In this document: positions 60,601 to 64,000 of the stretch, piece by piece | Position numbering within the stretch: the stretch's first letter is position 1 | Layout of the letters: the number at the start of each line of letters is the position of its first letter | DNA from: Arenicola marina | Taxonomy: Eukaryota; Annelida; Polychaeta; Arenicolidae | Length of the DNA stretch: 64,000 nucleotides | Assembly: GCA_964019135.1 (NCBI GenBank) | Contig: OZ025261.1 | Span: 35,082,820-35,146,819 of the forward strand | Reading direction: 5' to 3' | The notes under the pieces: model-generated | What the model was told of the DNA's origin: nothing | What the model saw: the letters and a program-made list of their open reading frames with translations, nothing else | The model's database searches: none | Program-made: the position numbers and the translations under genes

Positions 60601-62092
60601 GTTCCAGACGTCATTTCACGGCCACTGACGCACGGACTTGGGTATCCTACGTGCCACTCCAATTAGATAGGATAGCAGCAGCAATAGATACGGGATATAC
60701 CATGGTAACGACATCAGTTACTGTATAATTGGCCGGCCAAATGTATTGTGTCCGCTACGTGTTATTCATCAATGATGCTACCGCCTCAGATCTCGTCGTG
60801 AGTTAGGCACGACACATGCCTTTCAGAGCCTCGCGCGCACGCACGTGATCTCATAATGTGACACGATAAAGTCACATTGCAAAGCTTACGTTCCGGCTTG
60901 GCATTTAATTTCTGTACGAGGGACTATAAACAGGAATAATAAACATGTCGCTACCCTGGGGTCGCAATCATAAGCATTATCCCCACAGAGCCAAAAGCAG
61001 CCTTCTTAACGCTAATTGCACAATCAGCCTTTTTTTTTTTTATATAAACTTTATTTATTTTACGAGGTTCACAACAGCGAATTCACATATTAATGTTCAC
61101 CTCGGGTTCAGCCTTTATCTGGACGATACTGGAAGACCTTGGTTCAGCAGGTGAATTTTCTGAATTAAGCAAGCACCAAATGTCATTCAGCGGCACGCTG
61201 GGTTATGCACGCAACCACTGAAAACTTGATAAGCACTGACAGGGAACGAATGCACCTTCCATGGGTCATTATCATGACTATGGGTTATGTTGCCAGGCAA
61301 CAACATGGCGCGGTAAGATGTAGGGAGTCGTTATGGCGAGTTAGCAGGGCCATTATTGCATCTAGTACATAAAACATGCGTGGTGGCGCTTTGGTTTTAG
61401 TGTGAAGCAGATTGAAACAACACTCGTCTGTTCGGCAGCGTTTCATGTTCAGCCGTCAATCACAACGAAAACCCGAATTGCAATGATAACAAATGCGAAA
61501 TGACGGACATTTTGGATGCACATGAAGGGCTAAGTTGAACCAACAGTTCTGCATGCGAAGAGAAAGTGTCTTTGTCCGGCAAAAGTGTAATAGACCCGCC
61601 CCCTCGCCAAAAAAAAAAAAATACAAAAAAAATACAGAGGTAGACGCACTTTCTCAGCGAATAATCTTGTCATTCTCCAGAACAGACTCTGCCATATATA
61701 CTGATAGTCCAATCAGACTACGACGTCATGCATTAATTAGAACATACGCTCGCCAATGACGCACATTCATATTTAACACCTATATATAAGAATAGAAAAA
61801 ACCCTGTGAGGCTGAAATGTTGCTTTATGTCGCTTTGCTATCAGCAGCTCAGTCTGCAAACAGAGCCAGCGAGGCTAACCAGACCACAATGTGATCCATG
61901 ACGTCACAAATATGGTATTGCGACGTCAGGCATCAGGTTAAAAAGAAAGGCGTTCGGCCAGTGACGTCACTTACGTGTTGTGTGAGGACGCGACGAAGTA
62001 GTGTGCGAGTGGTTGCGTCATGTCCTGGCAGACCGTGTGGTGCTCGGGATCCAAGATGTCACACTCCTCGGACAGCAAGAACCCAGTAAAGC
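24237..62092 (-). CDS. PLCL: PLCL/PRIP-family phospholipase C-like protein, 16 exons, N-terminus outside window
   Basis: Sixteen minus-strand exons join in phase to about 790 residues ending in TAG. Order: end of EF-hand region, PLC X box, acidic linker, PLC Y box, C2 domain, and a helical C-terminal extension with a Gly/Asp-rich tail. The extension ([27 protein letters not shown]) is typical of PLCL1/PLCL2, not of PLC-delta. Vertebrate PLCL proteins are catalytically dead scaffolds that bind inositol phosphates and phosphatases and act in GABA-A receptor trafficking. Here the X box keeps SSHN, the ELDCWDG acidic pair, the His of [10 protein letters not shown] and the Glu of SIENHCS, so lipase activity is possible. 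The PH domain should lie beyond 64000. Joins: 62092-61975, 44644-44559, 43747-43627, 36821-36653, 36260-36165, 33689-33587, 33140-32961, 32471-32293, 30591-30453, 29892-29746, 27750-27653, 26899-26612, 26252-26184, 25828-25775, 25177-25085, 24671-24237. Confidence 0.93.
24685..24905. repeat. degenerate 15-bp repeat in last PLCL intron
   Basis: Variants of gagattactgccgat recur about fourteen times (attactgcc, attacagcc, attaccacc). Because 15 is a multiple of three the plus strand stays open for 82 codons. It lies within the intron 24672-25084 directly upstream of the terminal exon's acceptor. Interpreted as an old microsatellite-like array. Confidence 0.7.
25085..25177 (-). CDS. PLCL: PLCL exon 15 of those visible (C-terminal helix)
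   Basis: The acceptor is gttgtttcag and the donor gtcagt; the exon has 31 codons in phase 0 at both ends. It reads [19 protein letters not shown], then [12 protein letters not shown]. This matches the conserved 'EFHE-L--LG-KEGLK-RKL-KA' block of PLCL proteins. It was found by phase and homology because its frame is closed by stops in the flanking introns. Confidence 0.92.
25196..25350. repeat. about 25-bp repeat x6 beside exon acceptor 25178
   Basis: Six copies of cagatgtagtaacctcacag-like sequence begin about 20 bp upstream (in the gene's sense) of the acceptor at 25179-25178. Copies vary in length between 24 and 27 bp. Confidence 0.85.
25404..25770. repeat. 10/15-bp composite repeat abutting a PLCL donor
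   Basis: Units acaggcatac and acataacaggcatac alternate about 30 times. On the minus strand the array begins within a few bases of the donor of exon 25775-25828 (gtaactgcgtatgcc). The minus strand is open through the whole array as a cysteine/valine-rich frame in phase with that exon. Confidence 0.93.
25775..25828 (-). CDS. PLCL: PLCL exon 14 of those visible
   Basis: The acceptor is gttgtttacag and the donor gtaact; the exon has 18 codons in phase 0. It reads [18 protein letters not shown], matching 'MIQSLKALIENADAVYEK' of PLCL proteins. The exon frame continues open into the intron for about 145 further codons because of the adjoining repeat. Confidence 0.93.
25829..26183. other. PLCL intron, unique sequence
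   Basis: Intron of about 355 bp between exons at 25775-25828 and 26184-26252. No repeat or further exon seen. Confidence 0.6.
26184..26252 (-). CDS. PLCL: PLCL exon 13 of those visible
   Basis: The acceptor is cttttcag and the donor gtgagt; the exon has 23 codons in phase 0. It reads [20 protein letters not shown] then FEN, corresponding to the 'YP-LE--G--P-VLKK---AYD' segment of PLCL proteins just after the post-C2 domain. Confidence 0.92.
26253..26611. other. PLCL intron with poly-C tract
   Basis: Intron of about 360 bp. On the plus strand 26432-26600 is C-rich with two long C runs, so the transcript carries G runs here. No further exon seen. Confidence 0.6.
26612..26899 (-). CDS. PLCL: PLCL exon 12 of those visible (post-C2 region)
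   Basis: The acceptor is cgccctccag and the donor gtgagt; the exon has 96 codons in phase 0. It begins [20 protein letters not shown] and continues [16 protein letters not shown], then [19 protein letters not shown]. This is one of the most diagnostic blocks: PLCL proteins carry 'RG-S-R--KK-REYT-----IKTIDE-FK' directly after the C2 domain, while PLC-delta proteins stop there. Confidence 0.95.
26900..27652. other. PLCL intron, G-rich tract and possible tRNA-like remnant
   Basis: G runs lie at 26935-27020 (plus strand). At 27290-27370 the minus strand has a TCCTGGTTTGAATTC B-box-like motif and may be a decayed tRNA-derived SINE, but no ends could be set. No other feature seen. Confidence 0.4.
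27653..27750 (-). CDS. PLCL: PLCL exon 11 of those visible (end of C2)
   Basis: The acceptor is tcactttcag and the donor gtaggt. Two bases complete a glycine codon, then 32 codons in phase: [16 protein letters not shown] then [16 protein letters not shown]. This is the last strand of the C2 domain (compare GYRHVPL...[12 protein letters not shown] in PLCL). The exon is too short to stand out as an ORF and was located by expected phase and motif. Confidence 0.93.
27751..28625. other. PLCL intron, unique sequence
   Basis: Non-repetitive part of the intron between exons 27653-27750 and 29746-29892. No exon or element recognised; the open frame at 28137-28430 has no recognisable character. Confidence 0.55.
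28630..29775 (-). repeat. 52-bp minisatellite built from an exon end and its 5' splice site, about 22 copies
   Basis: On the minus strand each 52-bp unit reads GATCCCTTTCGACTGCATGC AGACAG (the last 26 nt of exon 29746-29892), then the donor gtgagt, then cgcgatatgggataat. Units are exactly 52 bp (open frames recur at 52-bp steps) and differ by few substitutions. The genuine exon end is the first copy in the direction of transcription. Every unit keeps the AG-gtgagt junction in almost all copies. Confidence 0.97.
29746..29892 (-). CDS. PLCL: PLCL exon 10 of those visible (C2 core)
   Basis: The acceptor is tttccacag and the donor gtgagt. It codes [19 protein letters not shown] then [19 protein letters not shown] and [11 protein letters not shown]. 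These are C2 strands with the acidic loop [12 protein letters not shown] that in PLC C2 domains binds Ca2+ or lipid. Its 3' end is the seed of the 52-bp array that follows directly. Confidence 0.96.
30033..30220. mobile_element. possible MITE, 20-bp inverted ends
   Basis: catgttggagcccacgaaat at 30033-30052 is matched in inverted orientation by atttcgtgggctctagcatg at 30201-30220, two mismatches. A related piece (agagcccacgaaat) also occurs near 21928 and 26354, consistent with a dispersed family. Ends and target duplication not resolved. Confidence 0.4.
30225..30487 (-). repeat. three-copy duplication of a PLCL exon's donor end in G-rich DNA
   Basis: The end of exon 30453-30591 (GAGGACCAAGACAGTGCAGC then ACAACG and gtcagt) is repeated with changes at about 30350-30390 (AGAACCAAGACATGGCAGCA then CAACGgtcagt). 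A further, more diverged copy lies at about 30248-30272 (AAGACCAATACAGTGCAGC). Spacing is about 95-100 bp, and the copies are separated by long G runs on the plus strand. This is a third junction-based repeat in the same gene, at an early or decayed stage. Confidence 0.8.
30453..30591 (-). CDS. PLCL: PLCL exon 9 of those visible (start of C2)
   Basis: The acceptor is tggttgcag and the donor gtcagt; the exon starts in phase 0 and ends with one base over. It reads [20 protein letters not shown] then [20 protein letters not shown] and KTVQHN. It matches the PLCL C2 start 'IISGQ--PKPKG--AKGD-IDPYV-VEI-GIPADC-E-RTKTV' very closely. Confidence 0.96.
30725..30864. mobile_element. small MITE, about 25-bp inverted ends
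   Basis: gtcacgttccgaaaacggag then tcgtt at the left is matched in inverted orientation by aacgacgtcattttcggacc then gtaac at the right. The interior is about 90 bp and itself rich in tgacgtca-like motifs. Target duplication not clear. Confidence 0.55.
30902..31844. mobile_element. 943-bp foldback (long-TIR) DNA transposon with 9-bp target duplication
   Basis: The element is one long inverted repeat. Each arm of about 460 bp starts TAGCCCTGAAGAACCCAGG and pairs with the other with only scattered mismatches; the turn is near 31370. A perfect 9-bp duplication GGATAAACC flanks it at 30893-30901 and 31845-31853. A 9-bp duplication with very long TIRs is the known pattern of Mutator-like (MULE) non-autonomous elements. 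No transposase is coded; the two frames with [12 protein letters not shown] are the same arm read from each end. It lies in the PLCL intron between exons 30453-30591 and 32293-32471. Confidence 0.88.
31939..32292. other. PLCL intron, unique sequence
   Basis: About 350 bp of AT-rich DNA without recognisable features between the SINE-like copy and the next exon. Confidence 0.55.
32293..32471 (-). CDS. PLCL: PLCL exon 8 of those visible (end of Y box, C2 linker)
   Basis: The acceptor is cccaccag and the donor gtcagt. Two bases complete a valine codon split from the previous exon, then [53 protein letters not shown] and QVLHVK. The NGGCGYV and QTPG motifs are invariant PLC Y-box signatures; 'FFSANTK-ILPGVSP' is specific to the PLCL branch. 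Confidence 0.96.
32472..32960. other. PLCL intron, unique sequence
   Basis: Intron of about 490 bp, AT-rich with a short C run at 32888-32905. No other feature seen. Confidence 0.6.
32961..33140 (-). CDS. PLCL: PLCL exon 7 of those visible (Y box)
   Basis: The acceptor is tttgttgcag and the donor gtatca. It reads (G)[39 protein letters not shown] and [20 protein letters not shown]. It contains the PLC Y-box motif YP-G-R-DSSNY-P---WN-GCQ, including the substrate-pocket serine region that active PLCs use. 'CSFSE' and 'FVN-NKRFLSR-YP' follow the PLCL pattern. Confidence 0.96.
33283..33520. repeat. 31-bp repeat x7 in PLCL intron
   Basis: Copies of gattggttcgctcattgggt then agcacggatgt, with a variant form gttcacaggatagcacgg, run in tandem. 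They lie in the intron between exons 32961-33140 and 33587-33689, ending about 65 bp from the donor at 33586. Confidence 0.88.
33587..33689 (-). CDS. PLCL: PLCL exon 6 of those visible (start of Y box)
   Basis: The acceptor is ttttgttgcag and the donor gtgagt; it starts in phase 0 and ends with one base over. It reads [20 protein letters not shown] then [14 protein letters not shown], matching '[21 protein letters not shown]' of PLCL proteins. Confidence 0.95.
33690..36164. other. PLCL intron, unique; MITE-like end motif
   Basis: A 2.5-kb intron without tandem arrays. At 35571-35610 it carries ctggggccgtattcataatc, similar to ctgggccggtattcataacc at 60557; this kind of motif often marks ends of dispersed elements in marine animals. 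Near 35483 and 35997 two acagtacattc motifs flank about 500 bp in direct orientation, each followed by a short hairpin. No exon recognised. Confidence 0.5.
36165..36260 (-). CDS. PLCL: PLCL exon 5 of those visible (X-Y linker)
   Basis: The acceptor is acactttcag and the donor gtgagt; the exon has 32 codons, phase 0. It reads [20 protein letters not shown] then [12 protein letters not shown]. The first lysines complete the X-box LVK-C-KK basic motif. The rest is the short acidic linker, which in PLC enzymes covers the active site and in PLCL reads similarly (EGEVTDEDEEAE). Located by phase and homology. Confidence 0.94.
36261..36652. other. PLCL intron, unique sequence
   Basis: Intron of about 390 bp. 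Short motifs (attatcgcccaccgtgac, ttatcgcccaccttgac) recur four or five times as a degenerate repeat and also form the donor region gtgggcgataac of the exon at 36653-36821. This is possibly another junction-seeded repeat. Confidence 0.5.
36653..36821 (-). CDS. PLCL: PLCL exon 4 of those visible (end of X box)
   Basis: The acceptor is ttggtttcag and the donor gtgggc. It reads (E)[56 protein letters not shown]. The Glu of SIENHCS corresponds to a catalytic, Ca2+-binding Glu of PLC X boxes, which vertebrate PLCL2 lacks (LGNHCS, from memory). The first 34 nt of this exon plus its acceptor are the seed of the large array upstream. Confidence 0.96.
36787..42120 (-). repeat. 57-60-bp minisatellite carrying a 3' splice site and exon head, about 90 copies
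   Basis: On the minus strand each unit reads about 24 nt of intron (tgaccccttacctttggtttcag) and then the first 34 nt of the PLCL exon at 36653-36821 (ATACCCTGTGATACTGTCCA, then TAGAGAACCACTGC). The genuine exon is the last copy in the direction of transcription. Array copies have GAG where the exon has GAA. After TGC each copy runs into TGA, in frame with the preceding exon. Spacer forms aaaggtga/aaaggtaa/aaggaggtaa make lengths 57-60. A higher-order block of 1788 bp is repeated almost unchanged (about 37941-39728 and 39729-41516). Confidence 0.98.
42121..43312. other. PLCL intron, C-rich unique sequence
   Basis: Intron sequence between the large array and the next array, with several long C runs on the plus strand (42160-42180, 42915-42930, 42985-43000, 43055-43070). 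No exon or element recognised. Confidence 0.5.
43313..43600. repeat. 26-bp repeat x11 near a PLCL donor
   Basis: Units aaggcccaagtgacacatga plus gacgct run in tandem and end about 25 bp from the donor of exon 43627-43747. The motif ctgaggcc is shared by some units and the exon end, too short to show common origin. Confidence 0.9.
43627..43747 (-). CDS. PLCL: PLCL exon 3 of those visible (X box catalytic core)
   Basis: The acceptor is tccttacag and the donor gtaagt. It reads (L)[47 protein letters not shown] supplies the acidic Ca2+ ligands of PLC enzymes, and the His in [10 protein letters not shown] is the second catalytic histidine. Vertebrate PLCL proteins have this His replaced (NNMTTH in PLCL2, from memory), so its presence here is notable. 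Confidence 0.96.
43748..44558. other. PLCL intron, unique; degenerate 'ccccattcccagttcac' copies
   Basis: About 800 bp. At 44275-44440 five loose copies of cattcccagttca-like sequence occur at 20-60-bp spacing; a similar motif (ccccacttccggttcaa) lies at 12705. No exon recognised. Confidence 0.5.
44559..44644 (-). CDS. PLCL: PLCL exon 2 of those visible (X box)
   Basis: The acceptor is atctgtttcag and the donor gtgagt. One base completes the split Thr codon from the previous exon, then [28 protein letters not shown]. It matches 'TYLIEDQ-RGPSDI-GYIRAL--GCR-VE' of the PLC X box. Located by phase and homology. Confidence 0.95.
44645..45999. other. PLCL intron, unique, with a 9-bp microsatellite
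   Basis: Unique intronic sequence. At 45368-45446 a 9-bp unit gtaaccgcc is repeated eight or nine times. No other element recognised; open frames look like chance. Confidence 0.55.
46000..46415. repeat. 23/15-bp minisatellite (ccatggtgccctagtgccacgtg)
   Basis: About twenty units of ccatggtgccctagtgccac plus gtg, with shortened forms lacking the cgtgccatgg part. Each full unit contains the palindromes CACGTG (E-box) and CCATGG. Intronic. Confidence 0.95.
46515..48745. repeat. 22/18-bp composite minisatellite (caataggcctacagcctgcctg), about 110 units
   Basis: Units alternate between caataggcctacagcctg and the same plus an extra cctg. A block of about 185 bp recurs unchanged at 47195, 47521 and 48007. 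A longer region (about 47700-47930) recurs at about 48190-48420, so higher-order duplications shaped the array. It contains many AGGCCT palindromes. Confidence 0.95.
48746..49500. other. PLCL intron with a possible dispersed-repeat fragment
   Basis: At 48765-48830 ttgatttgattagggcttaa followed by cggcactttcagcctg resembles dispersed '-TTTAACG-C-TTTTCA-C-' repeats I remember from marine invertebrates; family and ends not determined. The rest is AT-rich and featureless to me. Confidence 0.35.
49505..49675. repeat. 30-bp repeat x5 (cttaaaatcgacacgcgacatgg)
   Basis: About five diverged copies of cttaaaatcgacacgcgaca plus tggacctttt in tandem. Intronic. Confidence 0.8.
49690..50920. repeat. 57-bp minisatellite, 15 copies, open on both strands
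   Basis: A 57-bp unit (19 codons) repeats exactly in length from about 50050 to 50910, preceded by decayed copies from about 49690. The plus strand reads [19 protein letters not shown] repeatedly in a 351-codon frame. The minus strand reads [19 protein letters not shown] in a 286-codon frame. Both being open follows from a unit length divisible by three. Each unit carries GGACGTCAAGACGTCACG, two CRE-like half palindromes. It lies inside a PLCL intron, and I see no start or splice context that makes it coding. Confidence 0.92.
51250..51415. repeat. short G-rich repeat (gggtggtccgctcatg)
   Basis: Four to five units of variable length (about 30-38 bp) sharing aagggtggtccgctcatg and gaggg lie directly before the long purine-rich array. 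Intronic. Confidence 0.8.
51413..55165. repeat. 3.7-kb gatggcggt array with three copies of an embedded 155-bp island
   Basis: The array is built of 6-9-bp words (gatggcggt, gatgggaggt, gatggcaggt), asymmetric with purines and T on the plus strand. Islands of about 155 bp at 51413-51571, 52402-52556 and 52935-53091 are nearly identical to each other. On the minus strand each island holds a strong donor-like gtaagt and, 50-80 bp on, a strong acceptor-like tttgcctccctccag. Larger blocks (gagtgaatggcggggatggg to gaaggaaggggatgg, about 130 bp) recur several times. The 699-codon minus frame and its companions are repeat translation ([14 protein letters not shown]). Confidence 0.95.
55325..56528. 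repeat. 48-bp minisatellite, 25 copies, open on both strands
   Basis: Unit GATCAGCTGTCCGCCGTGTG then TGTATGGCATGAAGACATCC and TAGGACCA. Two main types (gcgtgaagacgtcctggg and gcatgaagacaccctagg) alternate in a recurring order, a higher-order pattern. With 16 codons per unit both strands are open ([16 protein letters not shown] forward, [16 protein letters not shown] reverse). Intronic. Confidence 0.95.
56870..57215. repeat. G-rich repeat (ggtggggcccaggg), quadruplex-prone
   Basis: About 20 imperfect units of 13-20 bp sharing gggtggggcccagg. The plus strand has dense GGGG runs a few bases apart, which fits G-quadruplex formation; the PLCL transcript would carry the C-rich complement. Confidence 0.85.
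57540..57770. repeat. local duplication with inverted part
   Basis: gactggtagggccccagac occurs in direct orientation at about 57558 and 57667, while cggccttgcaggtaccc (57599) faces gggtacctgcaaggccg (57688) in inverted orientation. A compound rearrangement next to the 75-bp array. Confidence 0.7.
57771..59420. repeat. 75-bp minisatellite, 22 nearly identical copies
   Basis: Unit of 75 bp (ATGGTGGTGTACATACAGAC, CCATTGATATAACATACCAC, CACCGAGCGATATGGAAGTG, TCGGGGTGGGAAGCT) repeats with only a few variant bases. The variant gagtgat occurs at about 58267, 58642 and 59017, exactly 375 bp (five units) apart. The companion variant gtcggaagct follows the last two, so a five-unit block was duplicated. 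All six frames are open or nearly so, because the unit is 25 codons without stops. Intronic. Confidence 0.97.
59425..61974. other. PLCL intron, unique; possible tRNA-like remnant
   Basis: About 2.5 kb. At 59845-59930 the plus strand has cttggttcgatacccagatc, a B-box-like motif preceded by a possible A-box region, perhaps a decayed SINE. At 60557 ctgggccggtattcataacc resembles the motif at 35571. Poly-T and poly-A tracts lie at 61030 and 61609. No exon recognised. Confidence 0.45.
61975..62092 (-). CDS. PLCL: PLCL exon 1 of those visible (EF-hand end and X-box start)
   Basis: The acceptor is gttcttttctctccag and the donor gtaagt. Two bases complete a codon (probably the Gly of DGF), then [38 protein letters not shown], and two bases of Thr. 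This is the 'GF--YLLS-ECDIFDPE----QDM-QPL-HYFI-SSHNTYL' transition of PLC proteins. The His and Asn of SSHN are the first catalytic His and a Ca2+ ligand in active enzymes. The upstream exons with the PH and first EF-hand modules lie outside the window. Confidence 0.95.
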
Positions 62093-62104
62093 CTGGAGAG
62101 AAAA

Positions 62105-64000
62105 GAACGCCACAAGCTACAGCATAACGGCGCCAACAGAATACACCAAAAGCTACAGCGTAACGGCGCCAACAGAATACACCACAAGCTACAGTGTAAC
62201 GGCGCCAACCGAATACACCACAACCTACAGCGTAACGGCGCCAACAGAATACACCGCAAGCTACAGCGTAACGGCGCCAACAGAATACACCACGAGCTAC
62301 AGCGTAACGGCGCCAACAGAATACACCACAAGCTACAGCGTAACGGCGCCAACAGAACACACCGCAAGCTACAGCGTAACGGCGCCAACAGAATACACCG
62401 CAAGCTACAGCGTAACGGCGCCAACAGAATACACCACAAGCTACAGCGTAACGGCGCCAACAGAATACACCACAAGCTACAGCGTAACGGCGCCAACAGA
62501 ATACACCACAAGCTACAGCGTAACGGCACCAACAGAATACACAAGCTACAGCGTAACGGCGCCAACAGAATACACAAGCTACAGCGTAACGGCGCCAACA
62601 GAATACACCACGAGCTACAGTGTAACGGCGCCAACAGAATACACAAGCTACAGCGTAACGGCGCCAACAGAATACACCACGAGCTACAGCGTAACGGCAC
62701 CAACAGAATACACAAGCTACAGCGTAACGGCGCCAACATAATACACCACGAGCTACAGCGTAACGGCACCAACAGAATACACAAGCTACAGCGTAACGGC
62801 ACCAACAGAATACACCACGAGCTACAGCGTAACGGCACCAACAGAATACACCACGAGCTACAGCGTAACGGCACCAACAGAATACACAAGCTACAGCGTA
62901 ACGGCGCCAACCGAATACACCGTAAGCTACAGCGTAACGGCACCAACAGAATACACAAGCTACAGCGTAACGGCGCCAACAGAATACACCAAAAGCTACA
63001 GCGTAACGGCGCCAACAGAATACACCACGAGCTACAGCGTAACGGCGCCAACAGAATACACCGCAAGCTACAGCGTAACGGCGCTAACAGAATACACCAC
63101 AAGCTACAGCGTAACGGCGCCAACAGAATACACAAGCTACAGCGTAACGGCACCAACAGAATACACCGCAAGCTACAGCGTAACGGCGCCAACAGAATAC
63201 ACCACAAGCTACAGCGTAACGGCGCCAACAGAATACACCACAAGCTACAGCGTAACGGCGCCAACAGAATACACCGCAAGCTACAGCGTAACGGCACCAA
63301 CAGAATACACAAGCTACAGCGTAACGGCGCCAACAGAATACACCACAAGCTACAGCGTAACGGCGCCAACAGAATACACCACAAGCTACAGCGTAACGGC
63401 ACCAACAGAATACACAAGCTCCAGCGTAACGGCGCCAACAGAATACACCACGAGCTACAGCGTAACGGCGCCAACAGAATACACAAGCTGCAGCGTAACG
63501 GCGCCAACAGAATACACCGCAAGCTACAGCGTAACGGCGCCAACAGAATACACCACGAGCTACAGCGTAACGGCGCCAACAGAATACACCACGAGCTACA
63601 GCGTAACGGCGCCAACAGAATACACAAGCTACAGCGTAACGGCGCCAGCAGAATACACAAGCTACAGCGTAACGGCGCCAACAGAATACACCAAAAGCTA
63701 CAGCGTAACGGCGCCAACAGAATACACCACGAGCTACAGCGTAACGGCGCCAACAGAATACACCACAAGCTACAGCGTAACGGCGCCAACAGAATACACC
63801 ACAAGCTCCAGCGTAACGGCACCAACAGAATACACCACAAGCTACAGCGTAACGGCGCCAACAGAATACACAAGCTACAGCGTAACGGCGCCAGCAGAAT
63901 ACACAAGCTACAGCGTAACGGCGCCAACAGAATACACCAAAAGCTACAGCGTAACGGCGCCAACAGAATACACCACGAGCTACAGCGTAACGGCGCCAAC
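62105..64000. repeat. 36/33-bp minisatellite starting at a PLCL acceptor, over 50 copies
   Basis: The array starts about 15 bp upstream (in gene sense) of the acceptor of exon 61975-62092 and runs off the window. Units are 36 bp (caccacaagctacagcgtaa then cggcgccaacagaata) or 33 bp, lacking three bases. All length changes are multiples of three, so the minus strand stays open for 646 codons ([23 protein letters not shown]) and the plus strand reads mucin-like [12 protein letters not shown]. The minus frame is not the frame of the PLCL exon. Interpreted as an intronic minisatellite. Confidence 0.95.

Noticed and set aside
62059-63999. 646-codon minus-strand open frame next to the PLCL exon as a giant N-terminal extension
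   Set aside because: It is not in the frame of the PLCL exon, a good acceptor (ttcttttctctccag) lies between, and the sequence is pure repeat. Kept only as an observation on unit length.
1-64000. Bacterial or organelle origin
   Set aside because: Spliced gene with GT-AG introns, SINE with Pol III boxes and very high minisatellite content fit an animal nuclear genome only.

Overview
This window is animal nuclear DNA. The best evidence is a multi-exon gene with GT-AG introns on the minus strand, a tRNA-derived SINE with target-site duplications, several TIR elements and a very heavy load of minisatellites. By eye roughly half of the 64 kb is tandem repeat. The gene structure and, above all, minisatellites built on exon-intron junctions make an amphioxus (cephalochordate) my first guess. 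I recall such junction-spanning minisatellites ('mirages') from amphioxus, but from memory only; another invertebrate is possible.

The one gene I can assign firmly is a phospholipase C-like (PLCL/PRIP family) gene on the minus strand. Sixteen exons between 62092 and 24237 splice in a consistent phase and encode about 790 residues: the end of the EF-hand region, the PLC X box, an acidic linker, the PLC Y box, the C2 domain and the C-terminal extension typical of PLCL proteins. The N-terminal exons lie beyond position 64000. The X box keeps the catalytic residues that vertebrate PLCL proteins have lost. Several of these exons are not visible as long ORFs and were found from splice phase and protein family knowledge.

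Layout. 1-11750: four large arrays (35, 34, 25 and about 32 bp units) around a small hydrophobic exon candidate and one SINE. 11751-24236: mostly unique sequence with a second, identical SINE, two MITE-like inverted repeats, 36-bp and 25-bp arrays, a weak two-membrane-segment protein candidate (20207-20901) and a short array with CRE palindromes. 24237-62092: the PLCL gene. 62100-64000: a 36/33-bp array that begins at the acceptor of the first visible exon.

The most striking feature is that minisatellites in the PLCL gene sit on splice sites. About 90 copies of the acceptor and first 34 nt of one exon fill its upstream intron (36787-42120). About 22 copies of another exon's donor fill its downstream intron (28630-29775). 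A third exon has its donor end in three copies (30235-30487). Other arrays begin within a few bases of a donor or acceptor. The duplicated junctions would give premature stops if used, so correct splicing here must ignore dozens of near-perfect decoys.

Mobile elements are nested: a 943-bp foldback element with a perfect 9-bp target duplication sits inside an older SINE-like copy that also holds a small MITE. No retrovirus-like or Polinton-like element was seen.
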